A DNA stretch of 20,102 nt from a virus. How positions within the stretch are numbered: the stretch's first letter is position 1; each line of letters begins with the position of its first letter. This document shows, piece by piece, positions 6,405 through 14,065 of this stretch. The notes beneath the pieces are model-generated. The model was not told the DNA's origin. It did not search any database and saw nothing but the letters and a program-made list of their open reading frames with translations. Made by a program: the position numbers and the translations under genes. The DNA lies in IMG/VR virus record IMGVR_UViG_3300042406_000119, positions 1 to 20,102 of that record. One strand, given 5' to 3'.

Positions 6405-6901
6405 TGTGGGTTTACGTCGGGGGGACGTTTGATCTCTTCCATTACGGACACGCTCGGTTCCTAGAGCAGTGCGCAAAGCACGGCAAGGTGATCGTGGCAC
6501 TCAACACGGACGAGTTCGCTGCTCGGTACAAGCGGCAGCCCGTCTTGACACTTGGGGAGCGGATTGAGTCGGTTCGGTCCTGCCGATGGGTAGACCAAGT
6601 AGTGGTCAACATCGGGGACGAGAACACCGGGGAAACCATCGACTCTATGAAGGACAAGAAGATCTCCTACATTGCCCACGGAGACGATTGGCAAGGAGAG
6701 TCGCTCCTGAGTCAACTCGGTATTAGTTCCGAGTGGCTCAAGGAACGAGAGATCGCAATGCTTTACTTAAAGTATACAGACAGCGTCTCCACCAGCGATA
6801 TCATTAAGAGGGTCAATGGCAACATTCACAGCGATTGTGACTGCTCATGCGGATGCAGCGGGGATGGTACGCACGGTCGACTCCCTGCTCGCTCAGAGTA
6901 G
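6404..6901 (+). CDS. TagD-like cytidylyltransferase
   Basis: A nucleotidyltransferase of the glycerol-3-phosphate cytidylyltransferase (TagD) type. Visible motifs: 'GGTFDLFHYGH' with the CTP-binding HxGH at H13-H16, 'NTDEF' (34-38), 'GDDWQGE' (93-99; TagD has GDDWEG), and the C-terminal 'SVSTSDIIKR' (127-136). The family joins CTP to a phosphorylated alcohol or sugar, giving a CDP-activated donor; in TagD this is CDP-glycerol for wall teichoic acid. The substrate here cannot be read from sequence. Two oddities stand out. The Arg of the family's RTxGISTT motif is replaced by Tyr (Y124), and the protein continues past its normal end with a Cys-rich tail (residues 138-165, 'DCDCSCGCSGDG') written entirely inside the next gene. 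The neighbouring glycosyltransferase suggests a joint sugar pathway. Confidence 0.82.
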   Translation: MWVYVGGTFDLFHYGHARFLEQCAKHGKVIVALNTDEFAARYKRQPVLTLGERIESVRSCRWVDQVVVNIGDENTGETIDSMKDKKISYIAHGDDWQGESLLSQLGISSEWLKEREIAMLYLKYTDSVSTSDIIKRVNGNIHSDCDCSCGCSGDGTHGRLPARSE

Positions 6902-7355
6902 GAAGCCCGATGAGATCATTGTCCTCGCTAGTGACATTGATCTGGAGGAAGCTCGCAAGCGGTACACTGGTGTCACCTTCTACGCAGAGCCGAACCTTGA
7001 GGACTGGGGCCACGACAAGCGGGCCAAGGGGCTTGACCTGGCGACATCTGATTACGCGGGTTGGTTCAACCACGACGACTCCTACGACCCGCACTACATC
7101 GCGGAAATGATGTGGCAAGCAGAACTTGGCAATGATGTGGTATACTGCGGGTGGTCCAAAGATTCCGCCCCGCAGTTTAGGTCGGCAAAATCCACCTCTG
7201 GTAACTACATCGTAAAAGTTGATGTTGCCCGCAAAGCTGGGTACACTGACCGCCACTACGAAGCAGACGGCACCTTCATTGACAGGATCGCCGCCGTCAC
7301 CAATTCCATCAAGTTCCTTTCTGGGACTTTGTATTTCCATAATGAGGTGAAGTAA
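6816..7355 (+). CDS. GT-A (family 2-like) glycosyltransferase
   Basis: This 179-residue protein has the order of a small GT-A fold glycosyltransferase. It begins with the nucleotide-binding strand 'FTAIVTAHADAAGMVRTVDS', then 'LLAQSRKPDEIIVLASD', as in family 2 enzymes. The metal-binding acidic pair is in 'GWFNHDDSYDP' (D87-D88), and a likely acceptor-side motif is in 'GYTDRHYEADGTFIDRI' (E149/D151), where catalytic-base acids lie in the family. It is shorter than most family 2 members but seems to keep the whole core, with no membrane anchor, so it is probably soluble. AAGAGGG just before ATG 6816 fixes the start, although it lies 86 bases inside the cytidylyltransferase gene. Donor and acceptor are unknown; a CDP-activated donor from the upstream enzyme is an attractive but unproven idea. 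Confidence 0.78.
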   Translation: MATFTAIVTAHADAAGMVRTVDSLLAQSRKPDEIIVLASDIDLEEARKRYTGVTFYAEPNLEDWGHDKRAKGLDLATSDYAGWFNHDDSYDPHYIAEMMWQAELGNDVVYCGWSKDSAPQFRSAKSTSGNYIVKVDVARKAGYTDRHYEADGTFIDRIAAVTNSIKFLSGTLYFHNEVK

Positions 7356-7663
7356 TGCCGAAGAGCGCAGCGTGGCAACGTAAAGAGGGCAAGAACCCAA
7401 AGGGTGGCTTGAACGCCAAGGGACGCGCATCTTACAAGGCACAGACTGGCGGGACGCTTAAGGCTCCTGTCAAGAGTGGGGACAACCCACGACGCGCTTC
7501 ATTCCTCGCCCGTATGGGCGGTATGCCTGGTCCAGAGAAAGACGAGAAGGGACGACCGACTCGACTCCTCCTCAGCCTGCAAGCCTGGGGGGCGAGCAGC
7601 AAGGCTGATGCAAAGAGCAAGGCAGCATCTATTAGCAGTCGCCTCAAGGCGAAGAAGGCTTGA
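7355..7663 (+). CDS. Small basic protein, DUF6321-like
   Basis: This 102-residue protein carries a pattern seen widely in small phage proteins: 'GGLNAKGRASYKAQTGG', 'LKAPVKSGDNPRRASFLARM', 'GGMPGPEKDEKGRPTRLLLS' and 'LQAWG'. I associate it with a DUF6321-type domain from memory; no function is established. It is strongly basic, with a Lys/Ala/Ser-rich end that could form a nucleic-acid-binding helix. It sits between the glycosyltransferase (TAATG overlap at 7353-7357) and the large terminase, whose TTG start overlaps its stop, so it is translated with the packaging genes. A DNA- or virion-associated role would fit but is only inference. Confidence 0.68.
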   Translation: MPKSAAWQRKEGKNPKGGLNAKGRASYKAQTGGTLKAPVKSGDNPRRASFLARMGGMPGPEKDEKGRPTRLLLSLQAWGASSKADAKSKAASISSRLKAKKA

Positions 7664-9159
7664 AGCCGCTCAGTAACGATGTTGCTCTCGACCTCGCTCG
7701 CGGCAGGTCCGACATTGAATTCTTCGCACTCCGATGGCTCGGCATTCAGGGAAACCCAGGTCAGGTAAACTGGTGGAAGGCGTGCAGTGAAAGAGACGAA
7801 ACGGGCTACCGCCCGCGCTACATCACGACGGTCGTCTCAGCTGGGAACCGTGCAGGAAAGACTCTTGCTATGGCTGTTGTGTGTCTCCATCACGCGCTAT
7901 ACAAACTAGGGACAGCCAACCCAGACCCCAACGATCCAGAGTCCGCAGTCCGCTGGTCAAACGCTCCATACGAGTGGTACCACGTAGGCATCCAGCAGGA
8001 GACCGCAGAGTTGGTCTTCCGAGAGGTAGAGGCAATCCTCGGCGGCAACCATCCGGCACAGAAGAGCAGGGGTTGCCCGCTCTCCAAGGAACTAGGCAAG
8101 ATCATTGACACCTCCAAGAAGTATCGCGGAGAGTATCCTTGGATCAAGTTCCACCCCGTGGTTGGTGGGGCCAGCATCCACTTCCGCACCACACAGGATC
8201 GCGCCAAGGCACTCCTCGGCAAGGATATGAACGGCATCTCCTTTGACGAAGCAGCCTTTGAGCCGCACCTCGTGATGATCTACCAAGAGGTCTTGAACCT
8301 CCGCCGACTCTCCACTGGTGGTCCGCTCCACTTCATCGGGACACCAAGCGAGGGCATCAACGATTACTCCGAACTCTGGGAGAAGGGCAACCCAGAGAAC
8401 CCAGCGAGGGACGACAAGTTCACTTCCTTCCGACTCTCCACCCGCGACAACATCGGATACGGGTTGACGCAGGAGAACTTTGACGATGTGGTACGCCAAC
8501 AGGCTCCCTACCTAGTCCCACAGAACATTGATGGATACTTCATCGAGGCGCGAGACGCCTTCTTCTGGAGCCAATCCATCCTCGCGTCCTACAAGACGCT
8601 AGACGCAGAGATCTCACCAGAGCGGAATCACCGCTATGTGCAGGGCGTAGACCCAGGAATCTCGCACGACGCGACCTGGGCGATCACACTGGACATCACC
8701 GACCGCAGGAAGATCCGTGGCGTGCGCATCCGAAAGCGCAGCGGCAAGCAGAGTATCTCCGCAGTTGTTAATATGGTGAGAGAGGGACACCTCCTCTACA
8801 GCCAAGACGGCGCCTTCTGCACCACCATCGTGGACTCTACTGGTCTCGGTGGCAGGCTCTTCCAGCAGGAGTTCTCAATGATCCGCCCGCTCCGAGGCTT
8901 TGACTTCGGTGGCACCAAGGCGAAGAAGGTGGAACTCCTGAACGACTTGAAGGCCGTGATTGACAAAGGTCAAGTCGAGTTCCCCATTGGTGGTCCTTGG
9001 GACGAGCTGAAGCGGCAACTCCTCATCTATCGACTTGACGATAAGAAACTTGAACAAGACGCCGTGATGGCACTAGCAATCGCCGTGCGACACGCGCTGC
9101 GTAATCCTGAGAAGGGCGTGGAGAATCCCACCTTCACCTATTTTGGAGTGAGTGATTAA
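7660..9159 (+). CDS. terL: Terminase large subunit
   Basis: This is the 499-residue packaging motor. The ATPase half has Walker A 'SAGNRAGKT' (residues 60-68) and Walker B with the catalytic acid, 'ISFDEAA' (D196-E197). The nuclease half has the three acidic positions of the RNase H-like fold: 'GVDPG' (D331), 'IVDSTG' (D392) and 'LEQDAVMAL' (D467). The motor pumps DNA into the prohead through the portal and cuts concatemers. The start is TTG 7660: the frame is closed by a stop at 7633-7635, no other start codon lies between, and TTG overlaps the upstream TGA. The AAGG before it is very close, so initiation may rely on coupling to the upstream gene. Length is normal. The portal gene follows with a one-base overlap. 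Confidence 0.96.
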   Translation: MKPLSNDVALDLARGRSDIEFFALRWLGIQGNPGQVNWWKACSERDETGYRPRYITTVVSAGNRAGKTLAMAVVCLHHALYKLGTANPDPNDPESAVRWSNAPYEWYHVGIQQETAELVFREVEAILGGNHPAQKSRGCPLSKELGKIIDTSKKYRGEYPWIKFHPVVGGASIHFRTTQDRAKALLGKDMNGISFDEAAFEPHLVMIYQEVLNLRRLSTGGPLHFIGTPSEGINDYSELWEKGNPENPARDDKFTSFRLSTRDNIGYGLTQENFDDVVRQQAPYLVPQNIDGYFIEARDAFFWSQSILASYKTLDAEISPERNHRYVQGVDPGISHDATWAITLDITDRRKIRGVRIRKRSGKQSISAVVNMVREGHLLYSQDGAFCTTIVDSTGLGGRLFQQEFSMIRPLRGFDFGGTKAKKVELLNDLKAVIDKGQVEFPIGGPWDELKRQLLIYRLDDKKLEQDAVMALAIAVRHALRNPEKGVENPTFTYFGVSD

Positions 9160-11459
9160 TGGCTAAGGTCCGTAAGATCCCAGCAGTGTTCCAGGATACG
9201 CGAGGCGTACCTGGTCAGTACACGACTGACCCAGAGGTCGCAAAGCCAGAACAGATTGCTGCCATTGGCAAGGCCATTGACAAAGCGCGACGACTTCAGA
9301 AGGGCGCTGTTATCCGCGACCGACTTGATCGTGTCGCCCCACTCGCCACATCACCGACGAAGATCAATAGCTCCGGCGGCGGCTCCCTCCGCCTACCCGC
9401 CGGAGCTTCTAACTCCCCGCTCCCACGAACCGCACCAGTGGCGAATGCCCCTGTTGCAATGAACGCCACCTCCAAGGGCAGCCGACGCGCCCCTGGGGGT
9501 TTCTCTGCTGGTCTACGTGGTGGTTCTGGAACCCTCCGCATCCAGCCGAACGTAGAGAAGTTGTCGCCAAGCGAAGCCGCATCGTTGAAGATGCTGGAGT
9601 CCTCGCTGGTTGCGCAGGAACTTGATCCAAAGCAGAACGAAGACTACACCTTGCTCCAAGAGATCCTTGGTCGCAAGCAGTTGGTCGATCCAGAGCAGAA
9701 CCGCCTCAAGGCGCTGTTCCGCCGTATGGACAACCTATATCACCCAGAGACGATGACGCTCGGTGGTGCCGACCACTGGTCAGAAGACCCAAGCGCACGC
9801 CTTGCTGGCCGCGCCCACGTCTCCGTCAACATCCACCACGCCTACGTCCAGATCCCTGCGGCGATCCAAGCGGTTCGCCCAGTCATCAACTACGTTCCGA
9901 CTGGCTCTTCACCCGAAGACCGTAATGCAGCCCAGATCAGGGAGCAGCTCTACTTCCGTTGGTGGGAATCAAACGAGATGGATCTCCAGCTAGAACAGGC
10001 TGCCCTTCTCAAAGAGCTGTACGGCCACACCGCCGCCAAGGTTTACTGGGATCCAATTGAGCGTGTTCCAAAGATCTCTATCATCGAACGCCCTGAGAAC
10101 CTCTACCTCGGCTTCGGCAACAGCGACTACAACCGCCTAGACTGGGCGCTCTACACCTACGGAATGTCGCCACAGTCCATCCAAGAGGACTACGGCGTCA
10201 ACGTGATCCCTGTCAAGCAGGGAGAGAAGTGGTTCCCATACACGAGCCGTGGCAGCCACGCTGACCCAATCGGAAACGTGTGGGCGAACGCCTTTGAGCG
10301 CAACCCGCTCCGCCGCGAGACTGCCTACGAGCAGATGCAGGTGGAAGTCTACGACTACTGGTACAAGGTACCAACGTCGCCAGGGAAGGCGCCGTTGGTG
10401 TACAATGCTATTTACGTGGGCAACACGCTCGTCAAGAATGACGCGCACCCTGAGTACGCAGGACAGATCCCGTACATCCACCTCCCGAACGGGAAGATCC
10501 CAGGCAGCCCATATGGCAAGCCTGCGCTCTACGATCCTGAGCAGCTCCTCCGCGAGAAGGACGAGCGCATCACTGCAATGGCGCAGATGATCCAGTCCAT
10601 CGTCGGTGGTCAGATGTGGCAGTTGGTCGGTGCTGAGGCTCCTGACGAGGTACCACCGAACGCGCTGCCAAAGCCTGGTCGCGTGGCAACCCCTGGACCT
10701 GGCAACGAGCTTCGTGCCATCCAGCCGTTCATTCCACAGTTCCAGATTGAAGCCTACGTTGCCCGCATCGACCGAGAGTTGACGGTGGCGACTGGACTCA
10801 ACGACTTGCTCCTTGGTCTTGCGCCCGCGCAGGTGTTGGGTTCGTCCCGCGCCATCGCCGCTCTTATCGCCAACTATGAGTCCCGCCTCGCGCCGAAGCG
10901 CAAGGTGTTCTATGCCTGGATGAAGAAGGTTTGGGAGATGTGCGCTCGCGTGTGGGAGGCTAAGGACCCTGCGGTTAAATCCCTCATTGCCGGAGAATAT
11001 CGCATTGAGATTATTGCTCCAGAGCTTACCCCACGAGACACGCTGGAACTTGCCAGCACCGCGATCAACCTCGTGCAGAACCGACTCTGGTCGGCAGAGC
11101 GTGCGATGGACCGCGTGGGCGTGGAAGATCCGATTGGCGAAAAGGAGCTCATCCGCGACGAACAGACGGATGCAACCCTCAACCCTGCTGCTGTTGCCAC
11201 GATGACCCAAGTAATGGGCCAGATGCAGCAGATGCAGATGGGTCAGCAGCAGATGCAGCAACAGGCCCAGATGATGTCAGAAGAGCAGGCGCTCAACGCC
11301 CAGCGAATGTCGCAGTCTGGCGTCCCAGGAAGCGAGTCACTCAACCAACCAGAGAATCAAGCGCAGTTGCCGCCTGAGGCAACAGCTGCCAACGCGGCGG
11401 CTCCGGGCGAGGCCAACCTCGTTCCGGCCCCAACAGCAACAAATGAGGTACAAGCCTAA
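9159..11459 (+). CDS. Portal protein
   Basis: The 766-residue protein lies directly after the large terminase and has a long P22/podovirus-type portal plan. Residues about 1-140 are an extended Ala/Ser/Pro/Arg-rich leader. From about 190 comes the core: 'ALFRRMDNLYHPETMT', 'ADHWSEDPSARLAGRAHVSV', 'AAIQAVRPVINYVPTG', 'LLKELYGHTAAKVYWDP', then the wing and stem with 'YDPEQLLREKDERITAMAQM' and 'SSRAIAALIANYESRLAPKR'. The C-terminus is helical and Gln/Met-rich ('MGQMQQMQMGQQQMQQQAQM'), like the coiled barrel ends of long portals, followed by a low-complexity tail. It forms the ring at the unique vertex for DNA entry and exit. The start overlaps the terL stop (TAATG) with GGAGTGAG upstream. Codons are G+C-rich and uniform, as in terL and the capsid gene. 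Confidence 0.9.
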   Translation: MAKVRKIPAVFQDTRGVPGQYTTDPEVAKPEQIAAIGKAIDKARRLQKGAVIRDRLDRVAPLATSPTKINSSGGGSLRLPAGASNSPLPRTAPVANAPVAMNATSKGSRRAPGGFSAGLRGGSGTLRIQPNVEKLSPSEAASLKMLESSLVAQELDPKQNEDYTLLQEILGRKQLVDPEQNRLKALFRRMDNLYHPETMTLGGADHWSEDPSARLAGRAHVSVNIHHAYVQIPAAIQAVRPVINYVPTGSSPEDRNAAQIREQLYFRWWESNEMDLQLEQAALLKELYGHTAAKVYWDPIERVPKISIIERPENLYLGFGNSDYNRLDWALYTYGMSPQSIQEDYGVNVIPVKQGEKWFPYTSRGSHADPIGNVWANAFERNPLRRETAYEQMQVEVYDYWYKVPTSPGKAPLVYNAIYVGNTLVKNDAHPEYAGQIPYIHLPNGKIPGSPYGKPALYDPEQLLREKDERITAMAQMIQSIVGGQMWQLVGAEAPDEVPPNALPKPGRVATPGPGNELRAIQPFIPQFQIEAYVARIDRELTVATGLNDLLLGLAPAQVLGSSRAIAALIANYESRLAPKRKVFYAWMKKVWEMCARVWEAKDPAVKSLIAGEYRIEIIAPELTPRDTLELASTAINLVQNRLWSAERAMDRVGVEDPIGEKELIRDEQTDATLNPAAVATMTQVMGQMQQMQMGQQQMQQQAQMMSEEQALNAQRMSQSGVPGSESLNQPENQAQLPPEATAANAAAPGEANLVPAPTATNEVQA

Positions 11460-14065
11460 TGGCACGACGCGGACGTTTTGGACGAGCTGAATCCGGGGCA
11501 GGCAATCTTTCCTCGGTTATCCAGAATCTTATTCGACAGCAGAAAGCGGAAGAGGAGCGTCTTCTCCTTCAGGCATTCTATGCTGGAACGGCGCTGTTTG
11601 GCAAAATTCCGACCATTGCAGATGTCACCGAGTTCTACACGGAACTTGCTGATCTTGGCGGGTTTGAAGAGGGCGGCATTGAATGGGAGACTCTTCTACA
11701 GAAGATTTCCGAAGCCAACAACTTTGACATCAACCGAGATTATCTTGGACTTGTAGAAGAGTTCAACGCAACTAACGGGGCCAACTACGATCAGCTAATG
11801 GGCTTCCTCAGCGGAAGGGCAAAGGACTCTACAGATCCAGAAAACCTTAATACCTATGAACAGGCAATTAGCTCAACAAGGTCTGCATATATTGGGCATC
11901 AAGGCAAGGCTCTGTATGATGGGCAAATTAGCATAGAGGACTTCCGCGCTAACACGCAAGAGGTTATCTCATCAATTGACCCATCAGATCCACTTAAGTA
12001 TGAGATCGTTACCACAGCCTACAGCGCAGAATGGGTGTCTCAGAAGAATAAGTGGGACACTCGGCTATTGGCCGGGAACATTAACGTCAACCAGTATGTT
12101 GCCCTGGTTAAAGAGTTCAGGACAAGTATGCTTGCCAATGGAATCACCAAAGAGAGTATGTTGTTCAACAATACCGTTGAGGCAATTGTTCGAGCAAAGA
12201 ACTCGTATGGAGGAGATGGCGGAAGTGTAGCCAAAACCAGGATTACCAAGAATACTGAGTCCCTTGCCTCGGCATACCGTATTGCTGCGTCCTCAGTCGG
12301 AATCGGAGACACAGCCGATCTTGTTGAACTAGAGGAAAACCCAGACAAAGTATACGAGTACATTCGCAACAATCCAGAAGTATTCTTGATGTACGATGAA
12401 TATTTGATTAAAAATCCTGGGGCGGAAAACGCACTCACGGCTATCGGGATTGACATTGATTCCCCAGAAGATTTTAAGAACTGGCGAGAAAGAAAGCTTG
12501 ACCGGGTGGAGGCAGACTATGCCGTTGCCGGCGACCGGGACAAATACCTGGAGGTCAACCGAGCAAACCGAGCAAGCGGCCGTGGATCTGTGCAAGACGA
12601 CTTTGCCTTCGCCTCACAGGAACGCAACAGGATGCTTCGAGATGCGACTAACCCGATTGATCAAGACTACATTCGGAGCCAGTGGCGAGCCTACGTAAAT
12701 GGTGGAAATTCAAAGCTCTTCGGCATTATTCCTGGTGGAAATGTTCAGAACTTTGCATTGACCCTTGCCGCAGACTCAGAATACCTTTATCAGCTTTATG
12801 TCAATGAGATCGACCTCGCCAATAGACAAAAGATTGGCGAAGGCATTGCTTCGCTTTCCGGTCGATACGACGATGTTGGTGGAGAGCAGAACATCGACAA
12901 TGATTGGCAGTATGCAGAAGAAACTGAAGGAGAATCTCTACAGTTGCGATCTGGGGTTGCTGCTTGGGATCCAAAGGGACAAATCGTTATTGCTCCACCT
13001 AACGCAAGCTTTGCTGATGGCGTATATAATCAAATTACATTCGGCAAGGGTCCGGATGGATCGCTTGAGCCATTTATCCAAGTTATTTCTGGAGAGCCTC
13101 TTTACAAAACGGGAGAGACAGGTGGGGAGCCAGTTGGCCACGTTTATGATGTCAATGGGGTCACGATTGCCCTTGATGGCGAAGGGAACAAGATCAATGC
13201 CCCGCTAAACAAAGAGTTTAATCAATACACATTCTCTGGCGACGCTATGAAGGCCGGAAAGGCAGCGATCATCGACACATCCTTGGCCTCAACCCCAGCA
13301 CTGTTCCGTGCTGTTCGTCAAAAGATTGAGCAGGTACTTCTTAACAGTGCTTCAATTCCAAATCCGGTAAAAGAAATAATTAAGTCTGATATTGGTGAGG
13401 TTCAGAAAGCAGCAAACCTTCGACAAGCAAAACAACTTCAGACCCTGCCAAATCTTACCCCACAGCAACGAAGGGATATTTACCTTCTTCAAGGGTCTGA
13501 TGTGTCTACGTGGAATCAATTTGTTTCTCCAAATCTTGACAAGTACGAAGAGGTTCGATCAGGAGTTTGGGAACTAAAGCCTGAGTTTGAGAACAGAACT
13601 ACAAGCACAATGGACCCTGCATCCTTCCAAAGCAATGCTCTTCCAAAAGTTGTAGATATCAGAACACCAAAAATGAAGGAAGACGAAAAGCAGAAGAATC
13701 CATTGCAAGCAATTGCAGAGTTTGGGTCAATGATCGGAACAGGGGTAAATGCCGGAATGTTTAACGTTTTTGGCGGAGGATCCCCAAGGCCGGAGCTGAA
13801 AGGTCCTGCGGATACGTTCTTTAGGAACGTTACTCCCCCAAGCGTAAACAACCAAGATATTATTGCAGCAAGGGTACGTGCCTCTAACAAGCCGGTTGTT
13901 CCAATTGTTCCTCAATTTACCCCGCAACAGGTATCTCAGTCGCTTGTTGATTTCCGAGCTGGAGAGCGCAAGCCTCTGAGCATTCCTACAAGGCCTCGGT
14001 TTACCCCAGAGGAAGTTGAGCAGTCGCTTGTTGATTTCCGACGCGGTGAAAGGGAAATGAGTTAA
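11459..14065 (+). CDS. Large virion-type protein of unknown function (868 aa)
   Basis: I do not recognise a named family. The 868-residue protein starts with a basic tail ('MARRGRFGRAESGAG') and helical segments ('VIQNLIRQQKAEEERLLLQA'). Much of the first 480 residues is helical and rich in Glu, Asn and Tyr. Around residues 510-590 there is a beta-rich part with 'GQIVIAPPNASFADGVYNQI' and 'PVGHVYDVNGVTIALDGEG', which looks like a small folded repeat. The end carries a 28-residue tandem repeat (818-845 and 846-868). No lysozyme, peptidase or transmembrane motif is clear. Its place between portal and scaffold, and coupling by TAATG on both sides, suggest a minor head, adaptor or ejection protein. 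Codons are more A+T-rich than in the portal, a break that falls at the gene boundary. Confidence 0.75.
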   Translation: MARRGRFGRAESGAGNLSSVIQNLIRQQKAEEERLLLQAFYAGTALFGKIPTIADVTEFYTELADLGGFEEGGIEWETLLQKISEANNFDINRDYLGLVEEFNATNGANYDQLMGFLSGRAKDSTDPENLNTYEQAISSTRSAYIGHQGKALYDGQISIEDFRANTQEVISSIDPSDPLKYEIVTTAYSAEWVSQKNKWDTRLLAGNINVNQYVALVKEFRTSMLANGITKESMLFNNTVEAIVRAKNSYGGDGGSVAKTRITKNTESLASAYRIAASSVGIGDTADLVELEENPDKVYEYIRNNPEVFLMYDEYLIKNPGAENALTAIGIDIDSPEDFKNWRERKLDRVEADYAVAGDRDKYLEVNRANRASGRGSVQDDFAFASQERNRMLRDATNPIDQDYIRSQWRAYVNGGNSKLFGIIPGGNVQNFALTLAADSEYLYQLYVNEIDLANRQKIGEGIASLSGRYDDVGGEQNIDNDWQYAEETEGESLQLRSGVAAWDPKGQIVIAPPNASFADGVYNQITFGKGPDGSLEPFIQVISGEPLYKTGETGGEPVGHVYDVNGVTIALDGEGNKINAPLNKEFNQYTFSGDAMKAGKAAIIDTSLASTPALFRAVRQKIEQVLLNSASIPNPVKEIIKSDIGEVQKAANLRQAKQLQTLPNLTPQQRRDIYLLQGSDVSTWNQFVSPNLDKYEEVRSGVWELKPEFENRTTSTMDPASFQSNALPKVVDIRTPKMKEDEKQKNPLQAIAEFGSMIGTGVNAGMFNVFGGGSPRPELKGPADTFFRNVTPPSVNNQDIIAARVRASNKPVVPIVPQFTPQQVSQSLVDFRAGERKPLSIPTRPRFTPEEVEQSLVDFRRGEREMS
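13910..14062 (+). repeat. Tandem 28-codon repeat at the C-terminus of the 868-aa protein
   Basis: Two copies of a unit, 'PQFTPQQVSQSLVDFRAGER' and 'PRFTPEEVEQSLVDFRRGER', lie 84 bases apart. The core is identical at the DNA level over 21 bases (13937-13957 and 14021-14041, starting CAGTCGCTTG), while flanking codons differ. The second copy ends at the stop codon. An exact core with diverged flanks suggests a fairly recent duplication or conversion, or a short peptide that binds a repeated partner site. Confidence 0.85.

Noticed and set aside
10137-11261. Long minus-strand open frame (374 codons) opposite the portal gene
   Set aside because: It lies wholly within the portal gene, whose protein is convincing. 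The minus frame gives a His/Leu/Arg-rich low-quality protein and follows from the codon bias of the plus gene.
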